Source: Pseudomonadota bacterium (GTDB taxonomy: Bacteria; Pseudomonadota; Gammaproteobacteria; Burkholderiales; JAJZQI01). From it: a stretch of 64,000 bases of DNA. The position numbers and the translations under genes are program-made. Below the pieces are notes generated by a model that saw only the letters and a list, made by a program, of their open reading frames with translations, did not search any database and was not told the DNA's origin. Shown here piece by piece: positions 16,199-26,100 of this stretch (positions are counted from its first letter, which is position 1; every line of letters starts with the position of its first letter). Where the stretch lies: positions 120,536 to 184,535 of the forward strand of contig JAJZQI010000004.1 of assembly GCA_021851875.1 (NCBI GenBank). The letters run 5' to 3'.

Positions 16199-17224
16199 TC
16201 AACCCGCCTGGCATTCGCCGTCGGCGCAACAATCCACCTCAACCACCACATGCGCCAGGTGAGGGATATGATCCAACAGACTACGGTAGTAATCGGGCGT
16301 CTGCGGATAGTGCGTCACAATCGCAATGACGGCCGACAACGCCTGCGGCCCGACGTGCCAGACATGCAGATCGGCCACCCGGTTATCGTGATCGCTTTCG
16401 ATGGCCTGCCGGATCGCCACCGGCACCTTCTGGCTGACCCCGCTGTCAAGCAGCACGCCGCTGGTGGCACGAATCAAGCCGATCGACCAGCTGGCAATCA
16501 CGATTGCACCGACCAGCCCCATCATCGGATCGAGCCAGACCCAGCCATAATATTTGCCGGCCAACAGGGCTGTAATGGCAAACACCGATGTCAGCGCATC
16601 GGCCAGCACGTGGATGTAGGCGGCGCGCAAGTTGTGGTCATGCGGGTGTTCGTCATGCCCGTGAGCGTGGTGGTCACGGGCATGCTGCGCATGATGCTTA
16701 TGGTGGTCGTCATCATGCTCGCCCGCGTGGTCGTCTTGATGGCCATGGTGGTGGCCATGGTGGTGCTCGTGTGCGCCATGCAGAATAAGGCCGCTGACGA
16801 TATTCGCCAGCAGCCCCAGAACGGCGATCCCGATGGCTTCGTTGAAATGAATCGGCTGCGGCTCGATCAGGCGCATGGCGGATTCCAGCACCATCATCAG
16901 CCCCACGACCGCCAGCGCCGTGGCACTGGCAAAACCGCCCAGCGCGCTGACCTTGCCGGTGCCGAAGGTAAACTGCGGGTTGTTGGCATGGCGGCGGGCA
17001 TAGCGGTAGGCAAACAAGGCGATACCAAAGGCAGCCACGTGCGTCGCCATGTGCCAGCCGTCCGCCAGCAGCGCCATGGAGCCGTAAGCCAGGCCGGCCA
17101 CGATTTCGGCCACCATCATGACGAAGGTCAGCAGCATGACGCGGGCGGTGCTCTTTTCCGCCTGTGCATGTTCCACCACGAAATCGTGCGAATGGCGCTT
17201 CCGTTCCAACGTTTGGGTATGCAT
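16199..17224 (-). CDS. dmeF: CDF-family divalent metal exporter, DmeF-like
   Basis: 341 aa inner-membrane cation diffusion facilitator. Six helices are visible, with DGWHM in helix II (the HxxxD/DxxxH metal site type) and HVLADALTS in helix V. Between helices IV and V lies a very histidine-rich cytoplasmic loop (about residues 150-200, more than 20 His). The C-terminal cytoplasmic domain ends CCADGECQAG, a possible extra metal site. DmeF proteins export cobalt and nickel; zinc cannot be excluded. It is 3' of the pel operon on the same strand, with its own Fur-box-like site. Confidence 0.88.
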   Translation of the reverse strand: MHTQTLERKRHSHDFVVEHAQAEKSTARVMLLTFVMMVAEIVAGLAYGSMALLADGWHMATHVAAFGIALFAYRYARRHANNPQFTFGTGKVSALGGFASATALAVVGLMMVLESAMRLIEPQPIHFNEAIGIAVLGLLANIVSGLILHGAHEHHHGHHHGHQDDHAGEHDDDHHKHHAQHARDHHAHGHDEHPHDHNLRAAYIHVLADALTSVFAITALLAGKYYGWVWLDPMMGLVGAIVIASWSIGLIRATSGVLLDSGVSQKVPVAIRQAIESDHDNRVADLHVWHVGPQALSAVIAIVTHYPQTPDYYRSLLDHIPHLAHVVVEVDCCADGECQAG

Positions 17225-17239
17225 GGCGATCAGAATATT

Positions 17240-17258
17240 GATAATGAGAATGACTGTC
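17240..17258 (-). promoter_or_regulatory. Fur-box-like operator before dmeF
   Basis: GATAATGAGAATGACTGTC matches 15 of 19 positions of the classical Fur consensus GATAATGATAATCATTATC. It ends 16 bp before the dmeF ATG. It could be bound by Fur or by a related metalloregulator of the same superfamily. The match is by eye only. Confidence 0.45.
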
Positions 17259-17309
17259 AGTATACCCGAGTGGGCAAGGGGAAGGTAAGCCGCTCTTGCC
17301 CTATTGGCA

Positions 17310-18680
17310 TTACTGCAACATGAATGTCTCGTATTCCAGCCGCTGCATCACGCGGTCAAGCAGAACCAGCGAAACCAGCAGCGCCAGAGTCACCGCAACG
17401 GCAAAACCGTAGCCGTACAAGGGCGCCCCGATCTGCAGGGTAAAGGACGTCAGCAGGTAGTTGAGCACGACAAACAAGGCTGCCACAAACAGCGCCTCGC
17501 GCCGCTTGTCAAAGTAGAACAGCACATTGAGCACGGACATCAGGGCCACCTGCAGCGACGCTGCCAGCATGTCAATGTAAGTGAGCGGCAGATACAGCTG
17601 GGAAATGTTGAACAGGCGCAGAATCTCGGGGCCGATGGCAAAAAACAGCAGCACCGCCAGCGACTGGATTTTAACGATTTCAAAAATCCCCTGCCGCAGT
17701 ACGAACACCATCTCGTCACGCATGTTTTCGATGTGTTCGAGCGTACCGCCCTCACGCACCGCATTGTAAAAGCGGTCGTAATATTCGACGAAATCTGTTT
17801 CGATCCGCACCAGAAATACCGCCATGCCCGGAATCACGCTGAGGTAGGCGATAAAAATCGGCAAATCGTAGATGATCGAAGCCCGCAACGGACCAATGAC
17901 CGCCTCGCTGGTGTCGGGCGAGAACCAGAACAGGAATTTGTCCGTCCAGATCCCCAGGTTATATAAAAACCCGGTCAGCAACAGCGAGGGAAACATCCGT
18001 CCCCGCCGCAGGAAGTCGAATTCGATCAACTTTTCCGACGGATAGCCGCGCACAATGACGGTGATCATGCCCATCAGCAGAACAAAATTGCCGATCACGA
18101 AACCCAGCAGCAAGCCTTCCATGCCCAACGGCCGCAAACCCAGGGCGGCCAGCACGGTAACGGTGTAGCCCACCGCGAACAAGGCGACAATGGTTTTGTA
18201 TTCCTTCAAGCCGGACAGCAGCACCGTGGCCATCCAGATGGCCGAAAGGATGACGAAACCGGTCATCATCAGAATGGAATACAGCAGGGACTGATGTTTG
18301 AACAACGTGAACGCCACCACCAGACCGAACGAGCCGGTCAGGCTGATGATCAGCAGCAGCGCGCCGTTGAAATTGGGCACCACGCGCCAGTCCTCTTTCT
18401 CGAACAGCCGATCCGACACGTAGCGGGTAAAACCCAGCTGCAAGATGCCCGTGAAGATCAGGCTGATGGCCATCAGCCACGTGACCGACACCTGGAACTG
18501 GGCGATCAGGATATCGGGGACCACCACGGCAATACTGAGGAAACCGATGATCAGAATGCCCAGAATCGACAGAATCCAAGGCCCCGAACCAATCACGCCG
18601 GCAAAGGTATAGGCCTGCAGCACCCCGCTCAGGCTATCCTTTTTCAACAATTTGCGCAGTTCGAACCCGATGCCCGCCAT
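17310..18680 (-). CDS. pelG: Pel polysaccharide inner-membrane transporter PelG
   Basis: 456 aa from MAGIGFELRKLLKKDSLSGV, the usual PelG N-terminus; upstream ORF-track sequence overlaps pelF and is discarded. About twelve membrane helices of the polysaccharide/MATE flippase type. With PelD, PelE and PelF it forms the inner-membrane synthase complex that makes and moves the cationic GalNAc/GlcNAc-type Pel polymer. The start overlaps the pelF stop by one base (TGATG). Last gene of the operon; the 85 bp after it lack a convincing terminator. Confidence 0.93.
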   Translation of the reverse strand: MAGIGFELRKLLKKDSLSGVLQAYTFAGVIGSGPWILSILGILIIGFLSIAVVVPDILIAQFQVSVTWLMAISLIFTGILQLGFTRYVSDRLFEKEDWRVVPNFNGALLLIISLTGSFGLVVAFTLFKHQSLLYSILMMTGFVILSAIWMATVLLSGLKEYKTIVALFAVGYTVTVLAALGLRPLGMEGLLLGFVIGNFVLLMGMITVIVRGYPSEKLIEFDFLRRGRMFPSLLLTGFLYNLGIWTDKFLFWFSPDTSEAVIGPLRASIIYDLPIFIAYLSVIPGMAVFLVRIETDFVEYYDRFYNAVREGGTLEHIENMRDEMVFVLRQGIFEIVKIQSLAVLLFFAIGPEILRLFNISQLYLPLTYIDMLAASLQVALMSVLNVLFYFDKRREALFVAALFVVLNYLLTSFTLQIGAPLYGYGFAVAVTLALLVSLVLLDRVMQRLEYETFMLQ

Positions 18681-20230
18681 CAGCTTGCTCCCATGCCATC
18701 CTGCGCCGCGGCCAGCGCCAGGGCATTGCGGTAGGTCTCGCGATACCGTTCGATCATGAGCGGCTGACTGTAATAGGCCTCCACCCGTTTGACGCCGGCC
18801 TGCTGGGCCCGCTGCCATGCTGCCGGATTGGTCAGCAGCTCCAGCGCCGCATCCGCCAATGCGGCTGGATCGGCGATATTGACGATGCGGCCGGATGCGC
18901 CGATCGCCCGATCCGCCTCCTCCAATCCCTCCACCAGTTGGCGGCAGGAACCGACATCGGTGCTGACGCAGGGCACGCCGGCCGCATAGCCTTCCAGTAT
19001 GGCCAGCGGCAACGCTTCGCTGATGGACGAGAGCACAACGAGGCCGATTTGCGGCAGCAGATCGGTGATTTGCTGGAAACCCAGGAAACGCACCTTGTCG
19101 CTCAAGCCCAGGCTATCGACCAGGGCGTGGCATTCCGCCGCATATTGCGGGTCTTCATCTTCCGGTCCGGCGATCCAACCCTCGGCATCCGGCATGCGGT
19201 TAACCACCGTGCGCATGGCACGGATAAACGTCTTGATGTCCTTGATCGGCACCACCCGCCCGATCAGGCAGAGGATGGGCGGCGGAGCAACGGGGCGTTG
19301 CTGTCGCAGGAGGGCCAAGCGGGCAACATCGACGCCGTTGGGAATGTTGCGGGTCTTTTCCGGCGGCGCGCCGTCCGCAATCTGCCGCAAGCGGTTTTCT
19401 TCATACAGGGCGATGATATCGTCCGCCGAGCTATAACACATACGCCCGAGGGACTCGAAAAAACGCACCCACATTTCGCGGAAATAACCCACCTGGGTCG
19501 AGTCGCGCTCAAACGCACTGCGGTTGTCGCGCACCCAGTTGGCCTGAAACAGGTCGATCTTGCGTTCCTTGGTATAAATACCGTGTTCCGACAGCACCAG
19601 CGGCATGCCCCGCAAATGCTTGGTTAGCGCGCCGAGAAAACCGGCATAACCGGTCGAAACAGTATGCAGCACCCGCACCTGCGGCATCTTGTGCGCCACC
19701 TCGAGCAAGCGCCAGATCGGCGCATGCATGATGCGCACGGTCCAGAAGAAATCGACAAAAGAGGGGTCGTAACAATACTGCTGATAGACTTTTTTAATGA
19801 AGTCCCAGGATGTTTCCGCGTGCAGGAAGTGCGAGTAATCGAGCGATTTGCCCGGCTCGCACTGCGGCAGCAGGCGGAAAAACAAATCCTGCGCCTCGGG
19901 ATGAGCCTGCGGTGTCCGGAAGTACTGATGCAAATCCTCCAGCTGCTGCGTGGCCTTGCGGTCGCCGTGTATGCTGCGCGTCACCGGCTTTTGCTCAGGA
20001 TCGTGGATGTAGTGCGTTTCCACGTGTACCACATTATCCGGCAGGGCGTACTTCATTGCGCCGTAATCTTCCGGCGTGCTGCCGATAAAAATCACGGCAA
20101 AGGTGTATTCGGGAAAAGCCCGAATGATCTGGTTCACCCAGCTGGACACGCCTCCGCTGACGTAAGGAAAGGTCCCCTCCAACAGCAGGCCGATGTCGGC
20201 CGAAGAGGCTTTGGGCAGATGTTCGCTCAT
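18680..20230 (-). CDS. pelF: Pel polysaccharide glycosyltransferase PelF
   Basis: 516 aa from MSEHLPKASSADIGLLLEGTFPYVSGGVSSW. Cytosolic GT4-type retaining glycosyltransferase with two Rossmann-like domains. The N-terminal glycine loop TFPYVSGGVSSW and the C-terminal EX7E motif EALPLAILE (residues about 400-420, in SSISEALPLAILEGYAAG) are present. Pseudomonas PelF uses UDP-sugars and associates with PelDEG at the membrane. The start is two bases after the pelE stop. Confidence 0.95.
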   Translation of the reverse strand: MSEHLPKASSADIGLLLEGTFPYVSGGVSSWVNQIIRAFPEYTFAVIFIGSTPEDYGAMKYALPDNVVHVETHYIHDPEQKPVTRSIHGDRKATQQLEDLHQYFRTPQAHPEAQDLFFRLLPQCEPGKSLDYSHFLHAETSWDFIKKVYQQYCYDPSFVDFFWTVRIMHAPIWRLLEVAHKMPQVRVLHTVSTGYAGFLGALTKHLRGMPLVLSEHGIYTKERKIDLFQANWVRDNRSAFERDSTQVGYFREMWVRFFESLGRMCYSSADDIIALYEENRLRQIADGAPPEKTRNIPNGVDVARLALLRQQRPVAPPPILCLIGRVVPIKDIKTFIRAMRTVVNRMPDAEGWIAGPEDEDPQYAAECHALVDSLGLSDKVRFLGFQQITDLLPQIGLVVLSSISEALPLAILEGYAAGVPCVSTDVGSCRQLVEGLEEADRAIGASGRIVNIADPAALADAALELLTNPAAWQRAQQAGVKRVEAYYSQPLMIERYRETYRNALALAAAQDGMGAS

Positions 20231-20232
20231 AA

Positions 20233-21234
20233 TCAGGACTTTTTCTCCGCCCAATAACTGAGCACGTTACGCAAACTCCCGGGGGCATCCCGCATGTCCA
20301 TCCGCGCCAGCAATTGGCGGGACTGCGCGTATTCTCCCCGGCGAAAATGCAATTCGGCCAGCCAGGGAATAATGCGGCTGTGCGGCATCCCGAGATTTTG
20401 CGCCTTCTGGTAAGCGGCGGCGGCCGCATCATAGTGACCCGTCTGCTGCAGCAGCTTGGCCTGCTGTACCAGCAGCGCGGGATCGTCCGGCATCCACTCG
20501 AGTGCCTGGCGTGTGTACATCTGCGCCTGTTCGATGGCGAAATCACGCACGTCGCCCTGCACCAGCCCCTGATAAATCAGCTCGCTATATAGCCCGCCCA
20601 AACGCCGCCGGGCCGTGTAGCGGGCAAATTCGCTATCAGCCTGGGCCAGCCGATCGCGCTCCTCGTGGATGCGATTATTCAGCTGCTGCTCCTGCGTATC
20701 CAGCATGCCATAGGCCAGCAAGCGTACGTCGTCCACCGGGTCGGTCAACACCTGCCGCAGCACGCCGCCGGACAAACGGGTCGGCATGGTCTGAAACAGC
20801 ATCAGCGCCTTCAGGCGCGCCTCAAGCGGCGTGTGGATATTGAGCAGACGGGAGCGCGCGCCCCCCGGACCGAAGCGCTCGTGCCCGCCCTTGCGCGTTT
20901 GCGCATAGGCGGGAAGGGTGGTCTCGCCGATCTCGAGAAACCCTGCCCGCCGCTCCCGGCGATAATAAATCAGCAAGGCCAGCAGCAGACCCAAGGCGCC
21001 GAAAAGAGGAACAAAGAAGCTGCTGGCGAACACCAGCACCGTCTCCCAAAAGAAATCCCGCCCGGGACGACGGAAAAAGATACTCTGGGCCAGCAGGGCC
21101 AGCAGCAAGCTGGCCAGCGCATGCAGCGTAAAGAAGCCGGCCAGCGTCCAGCCACTCCCCTCCCCGTTGAGCAAAGCCAGCGCACCCCATTCGAGCGCGA
21201 CAACCGCCGTTCCCTGTTTAAACGCGATGGACAC
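20233..21234 (-). CDS. pelE: Pel biosynthesis protein PelE (TPR, inner membrane)
   Basis: 333 aa, close to the usual PelE length of about 330, if translation begins at GTG 21234 (VSIAFKQGTAVVALEW) inside the end of pelD. No in-frame ATG gives a sensible N-terminus. TGGGG lies about 5 nt upstream. Two N-terminal membrane helices (LASLLLALLAQSIFF; FFVPLFGALGLLLALLIYY) are followed by cytoplasmic helical repeats with TPR-like ALEWMPDDPALLVQQAKLLQ and HYDAAAAAYQKAQNLG. It helps assemble the PelDEFG synthase complex. Confidence 0.88.
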   Translation of the reverse strand: MSIAFKQGTAVVALEWGALALLNGEGSGWTLAGFFTLHALASLLLALLAQSIFFRRPGRDFFWETVLVFASSFFVPLFGALGLLLALLIYYRRERRAGFLEIGETTLPAYAQTRKGGHERFGPGGARSRLLNIHTPLEARLKALMLFQTMPTRLSGGVLRQVLTDPVDDVRLLAYGMLDTQEQQLNNRIHEERDRLAQADSEFARYTARRRLGGLYSELIYQGLVQGDVRDFAIEQAQMYTRQALEWMPDDPALLVQQAKLLQQTGHYDAAAAAYQKAQNLGMPHSRIIPWLAELHFRRGEYAQSRQLLARMDMRDAPGSLRNVLSYWAEKKS

Positions 21235-22549
21235 AGTGCCCCAGCATTTCCTGTATGTGTTGCGCCGGATCGGCCGTATCCAAATCCACGCTTTCCGCCT
21301 GCACGCCATAAGCGGCGAAGTCTTGCCCGGCCCGTTCCCGCAATATCTGCTCGACCCGATCGAAATAGCCTTCCGCTGCATGCTCGTTGCTGAGCGGCAT
21401 GAGTGTGACATAGAGCGACCACCCCTCTACGCGCGTCTCCCACACCATATCAAGACCACGTCTCTGCCGGCGCAGTTGTTGCAGCACATCGCCCGTTTCC
21501 GCCCGTTCGGGAAAAGCCAGCGCGGTGACGCGGCTCTCCACCCCGTGCAGATAATTCATCTGCGCCAGACGCGCCAACTCGGCGCAGAAATCGTCCGGCG
21601 CCTGATCCAGGCTCTGCTTAACATCGGTCAACTGGGACAAAACGCTGATGCTGTCCGCATAGTACTCCAGCAACACCAGCAGCATCTGCAGGACATCTTG
21701 CTGCAGGGCGAAGAACGGCATCCGTTCGACCGTGAGGAACCCCAGCAAGCGCTTTTCGCTGTTCATGACCGGCGCGGCGATGATGTATCGCAAGGGCAGT
21801 TCGTCATCGACGTCGTCGCTTTGCAGATGCGACAGCACCCGCCGGCTCAGGGCGTGGTGCACCAACGGGTCGGTCAAGCTCAGTTCGGCCGTTTCACCCA
21901 AGGTCGCCGCAGCGATCATTTCGGGTGTTTGTCCATCGCGCACGGGGTACAGCGAGGCCACTTCCAGCTGACAATATTGCGCCAACAGCCCCATCAAATC
22001 GGCCGCGCCGGGCAGTTCGCCTGGCGCGGCGGCAATGCGGGCCAAATCGCGAATGCGTTGAATGGCATCGCGCAGCGTCACCGGGCGGCTGATGAATTCC
22101 TGCTCCAGCCGCTCATGCGACATGCGCAGCAGATAGTGCTCGCGCGTCAGCCTGCCCAGGCGGGCGTCGATGTAGCCGCGCGCTTCCTCCATACGACGCA
22201 GGCGCGTTTGCCACATGTCGCTGAATTCGCCGCTCAGCATGGCGGCGAAGAAACCGCCAACAAAGTAGTCCTGCGGGAAAGGCAGGCTGGCCGCTTGGCT
22301 GTGCGTCCAGAATAGCCAGCCGCCGAGCAGCAGCAACGAGGCAAACAAGGCGCCGACAAAACCATAACGCAATGCCAGGAGGATGACCATCAGCCATGGC
22401 CAAGGGAATCCGCCGCCCGCCGCAAACGGATCGGCCGGACTCAACCAGCTCATCAGCAGGAACAGCAGCGCCATGAACAGCGGCACTTCCCACCAGCCGC
22501 TTCTGACGGCAAACGCCTGCTCGCGCAGGCGGAACAGCCAGCGCCGCAC
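21218..22549 (-). CDS. pelD: c-di-GMP receptor PelD
   Basis: 443 aa. Four closely spaced N-terminal membrane helices (about 20-100), a juxtamembrane coiled segment, a GAF-like domain (about 160-320) and a degenerate GGDEF domain (about 325-440). The active-site GGDEF is absent, but the inhibitory-site RXXD motif is present as RRGLDMVW, equivalent to the c-di-GMP-binding site of Pseudomonas PelD. Polymer synthesis is therefore expected to be switched on post-translationally by c-di-GMP. Overlaps pelC by one base upstream and pelE by 17 bp downstream. Confidence 0.93.
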   Translation of the reverse strand: MRRWLFRLREQAFAVRSGWWEVPLFMALLFLLMSWLSPADPFAAGGGFPWPWLMVILLALRYGFVGALFASLLLLGGWLFWTHSQAASLPFPQDYFVGGFFAAMLSGEFSDMWQTRLRRMEEARGYIDARLGRLTREHYLLRMSHERLEQEFISRPVTLRDAIQRIRDLARIAAAPGELPGAADLMGLLAQYCQLEVASLYPVRDGQTPEMIAAATLGETAELSLTDPLVHHALSRRVLSHLQSDDVDDELPLRYIIAAPVMNSEKRLLGFLTVERMPFFALQQDVLQMLLVLLEYYADSISVLSQLTDVKQSLDQAPDDFCAELARLAQMNYLHGVESRVTALAFPERAETGDVLQQLRRQRRGLDMVWETRVEGWSLYVTLMPLSNEHAAEGYFDRVEQILRERAGQDFAAYGVQAESVDLDTADPAQHIQEMLGHCVHRV

Positions 22550-23073
22550 TACTTCACCGCATCCGCAATCAAACCGCGGATCAGCTTCTGCGCCACGGCG
22601 GACAAGCCGTCCCGGCTCCAGCCGCTCTTGGAGGCCGCACCGCTCCAGATCACCTTGCCGCTGCCGACATCGATCACCTGCAGGGTAATGCCCACGGCGG
22701 GCTCGCCATCCACGCCGACTTTATAGCGCCACTCCTCCACAGAACCCGTCAGGGCGTATTGCATGCCCTGCGATTTGGCCCATTCAAGCGCGGCATCCTG
22801 CCCCCGGCGCTGCGACGGTTCGAGCAAAGTGTCATCGCTCAGGCTGGCGGGATAGGGCGTCACATCCCGCACTCCCTCGCTGCGCAGCAGACTCTCCGCC
22901 AAACCCTCGGCGCGCAACCCGGCTTGCGGAGTTTCCGTGTGATTCACGATAGGCAGCATGGCCCAGCGTGCACTCTTGTCCGCAGGTGCAGGCGAAGAAA
23001 CGGTATCCACGGTTGCGCATCCCGCCAAACCCAACAGCACAGCTGCCAGACCAATTTTATGCATTCCTCTCAT
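22549..23073 (-). CDS. pelC: Pel outer-membrane lipoprotein PelC
   Basis: 174 aa from ATG 23073 (MRGMHKIGLAAVL), chosen because GAAGG lies 6 nt upstream; ATG 23064 is possible but has its purine tract abutting. Lipobox LGLAGC gives a mature N-terminal cysteine near residue 19. PelC forms a periplasmic ring anchored at the outer membrane that funnels the positively charged polymer towards PelB. The mature domain is normal in length, with a conserved-looking tail (VIDVGSGKVIWSGAASKSG). Confidence 0.92.
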   Translation of the reverse strand: MRGMHKIGLAAVLLGLAGCATVDTVSSPAPADKSARWAMLPIVNHTETPQAGLRAEGLAESLLRSEGVRDVTPYPASLSDDTLLEPSQRRGQDAALEWAKSQGMQYALTGSVEEWRYKVGVDGEPAVGITLQVIDVGSGKVIWSGAASKSGWSRDGLSAVAQKLIRGLIADAVK

Positions 23074-23115
23074 GTCACCCTTCCCCGTTCTTATTCCCAA
23101 ACCGATGAGCCAATG

Positions 23116-26100
23116 TTAATAATACCACTCATAGCGCATGAGCCACCGCCGTTCGTACCCCCCCAGACTGCCGCCTTTGACGACATTGGCCAGCAGCATC
23201 AGCTTGTCCCCGCCGAACACCGATCCAGCGGCGCCTATGCTGCCGTTCCAGCCCGAACCGAATACCGAGTGATAACTCAAACCCGCCGTGGCGATTGGCC
23301 GCCAGGCACGCGAATAACGCCCCACCAATGCCTCATTCCAGCCCAAACTCAGGTCATACATGCGATAGTTCTCGGGCAAATAGGCCAGCACCGGATTCAC
23401 CTGCTGCATCGGCGCGCCACACAGCGTATTCACCGGCAGCCCCCCCAAAACCTCCGTCAGGTTGGCCGCCAACTCAGCATAGCGCTGCGGATCCGAACGG
23501 AACAATGCCTCAAGCTGCTGCGCATCACTGCAATCGTATGAACCGTCGGCGTTGTACTTCCAATACTGCCCGGCCAGATGGACATTCCACTCGGGCCACT
23601 CCTGCCGCAGGTGATAGCTCACCTCCCAACCTTTGCCGCGACCACTGCCCATGTATGTATTGTTCTGCGAAAAATAGCGCGCCGCCTCGACTTGTCCGGT
23701 AAAGCTCCACGAGCGCCCCAGACTCCATGTCAGTGTCGCCCCGGCAGCATCCTTCATGCCCGCCATGCGCAACAGCGCGGTATCCGTAGCGCGCACATTG
23801 TTAGCATAGCTCAAACGCGCCTCAAAGCCACTCGCCAAACGCGGCAGCCAGCTCACTTGCTGGCCGACGAAGTGGTGTACATACTGCTGATCCAGCCAGC
23901 TGACAGCAAATATGCCGAGCCCCGTTTCCGCGTGAATGCCGGCCATTGCCGTTCGCCCCTGGCTGGTCAGCTCTGGCAGCGTCGTGTAGTCGCCGATTTT
24001 CAGACTTTCCCGCCGCACCGCAGCATCAACCGCCCAGTGCGGCGCCATCCAGCTGCGCACGTCCACGCCCTGGGTATAGCTTGTCAACGCGTCCAGCTTG
24101 TCGCGCCCGGCCTCTGCCGCCACATGATCCGCCCCGTCCAATAGGGCGTCGGCCGTTTTCTCATGGACTTCGTCGCTGTGCGGCAACGTCTCCAGCGACT
24201 CGAAGCCTTCGGTCTGCTCCGACGTTCGCCGCTCGGTTATCTCATCCGCCTCAAGTTGACTGAGGATAGGCAGACGATCGGCGGCATGATCGAGCAAATC
24301 GGCCAATTTCTGTCTGTCGTTTTCCCCCAGCGCCAGCAGCACCTCGGCGTACACCGGTCGCGCAAGGGTACGGGCATAGTTTTTCATCATCCAGGCACGC
24401 GCGGCGGGGTAATTTTGCTGCTCCAGCAACCAGGACAGCAGCAATTCCTTGCGCTGGGCCTGCCATTCCGTTTCCGCCCGCAAGCCGCGAGCGGTCAAGG
24501 CCGGTTTTGGCTGATCGACGCCGTCACCCGCATCCTGGCGCAACAGTTGCCGCAGCGCGCGCAGGCTCGGGTCGCCGGGCGCAAATTGCAGGGTCAGGCG
24601 AATCTCGGCCAGCATGCGCTGTTTCGCCGCCGTGTCGGCCACAGCCGGCGTTTGCCGCAATTGCAGCCAGGCACGCCGGCGCGCCTGCCAGGCGGCATCG
24701 GTATTGCCCGCCTGATCAAGCGAGTCGGCCACGTTCTGCCACCATAAATAGCTGCGCGCGCTGTCCGGCTGACTGCGGTAATAGGCCAGCGCGCGCTGCG
24801 GATTATTGAGCACCGTGTAAGCCGCCGCCAGCGCTTCGGCGAAACGCGGGTCGTGCCGGGCAGCGGCTTCCCACTGCTGCAGCCACGCGCCGATCAGCGA
24901 CCGGTCTTCGCGATTATTCAGCAGCCACAAATACGCCAGCTGTACATTGCTGTCGCCCGGATTCAACGCCAGCGCCGCCTGATAATCACGCTGCGCGGCA
25001 TCCATCCGGCCGAGGCGTTCGAAATACCCTGCCCGCGCGGCCAGGAAAGTCGGCTGTTGCTGCAAAGCGGTCAGCTGTTCCGGACGCAATTCAGCAAGCA
25101 ATTGCCTGATCCGCTCAACCGCCCCTTCCTGGGTATAAAGACCGATCGCCTGCACCAGATCGCCCGTATCACCGAAGCGGCGCCAATTTTCTTCCGCCAC
25201 CTGGGCCGCTTCCAGCGGGAATGACAGCTGCAACAGCGACACCAGGTTACGCATTTCCAGGTCACCGGCCTGCCCAGTTTGCCGCAGCCGGCGGTATGCC
25301 TCGCGCGCCTCGTCGGCATTGCTGTAAGCTAACGCCAGGCGGGCATAAACCTGCCAGAACAGAACGTCGGCCGGGCCGGCCGCATCACGCGCCTGCCGCA
25401 ATGCGTCCAGCGCCTTGTCGGGTTCGGCCCGGGCAAAAAGCAGACTGGCCTCCCGCACAGCCCAATCGGGCCTGGCGCCAAAACGGTTGCGCAAATCCTG
25501 CCAAGCCTGCAAGGCCACCGCCATATTGCCGGAACGTTCCGCCAGCTCCGCCCGCATGATCCCGAACTCGACTTGCGGACGCCGTTGCATGGCTTGCGCC
25601 AGATCGCCCAGGGCCAGTTCGGGGCGCCCCAGCCTTTCCGCCAGCCGCACCTCCTCACGCCACAAATCCAGGTCATTGGGGCGCGCCTGCAGATGATGAC
25701 GCAAGGCCAGCCAGAGGGCCTCGTCGTCGAACAGGCCGGGCGCCAGCCGCAGAACACCCTGCCAGGCCGTTTCATCCTGCCCGGTCTGCGCCAGATAAAG
25801 CCACTGCTGCAGCGCCAGTTGCGGTTCCCCGCTCCATTCGGCCACTTGCGCCAGGCGCCGGCGCCATTCGAGTAATTCGGGCGCTTGCTGCACCGCCAGC
25901 TTTGCCACTTTGAGGGCGTCTTTCAAATTGCTGTTGGCCAGAAAGGCATCGAAGCTGAGCTTGTACAGACGATCGTTGAACGGCAGCACGCCGCCCTCGG
26001 TCGATACCAGCCGGATCTGGCTGCGCCACCAGAACGACAGACGCAGCATCATGCGGGCGAATTGCTCGGCCTTGGCGGGACGGTTGGCCGCCAGCGCGAG

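Noticed and set aside
17272-17301. GGGCAAG...CTTGCCC hairpin after pelG as a pel terminator
   Set aside because: The loop is 16 nt, the stem only 7 bp, and no T-run follows on the minus strand.
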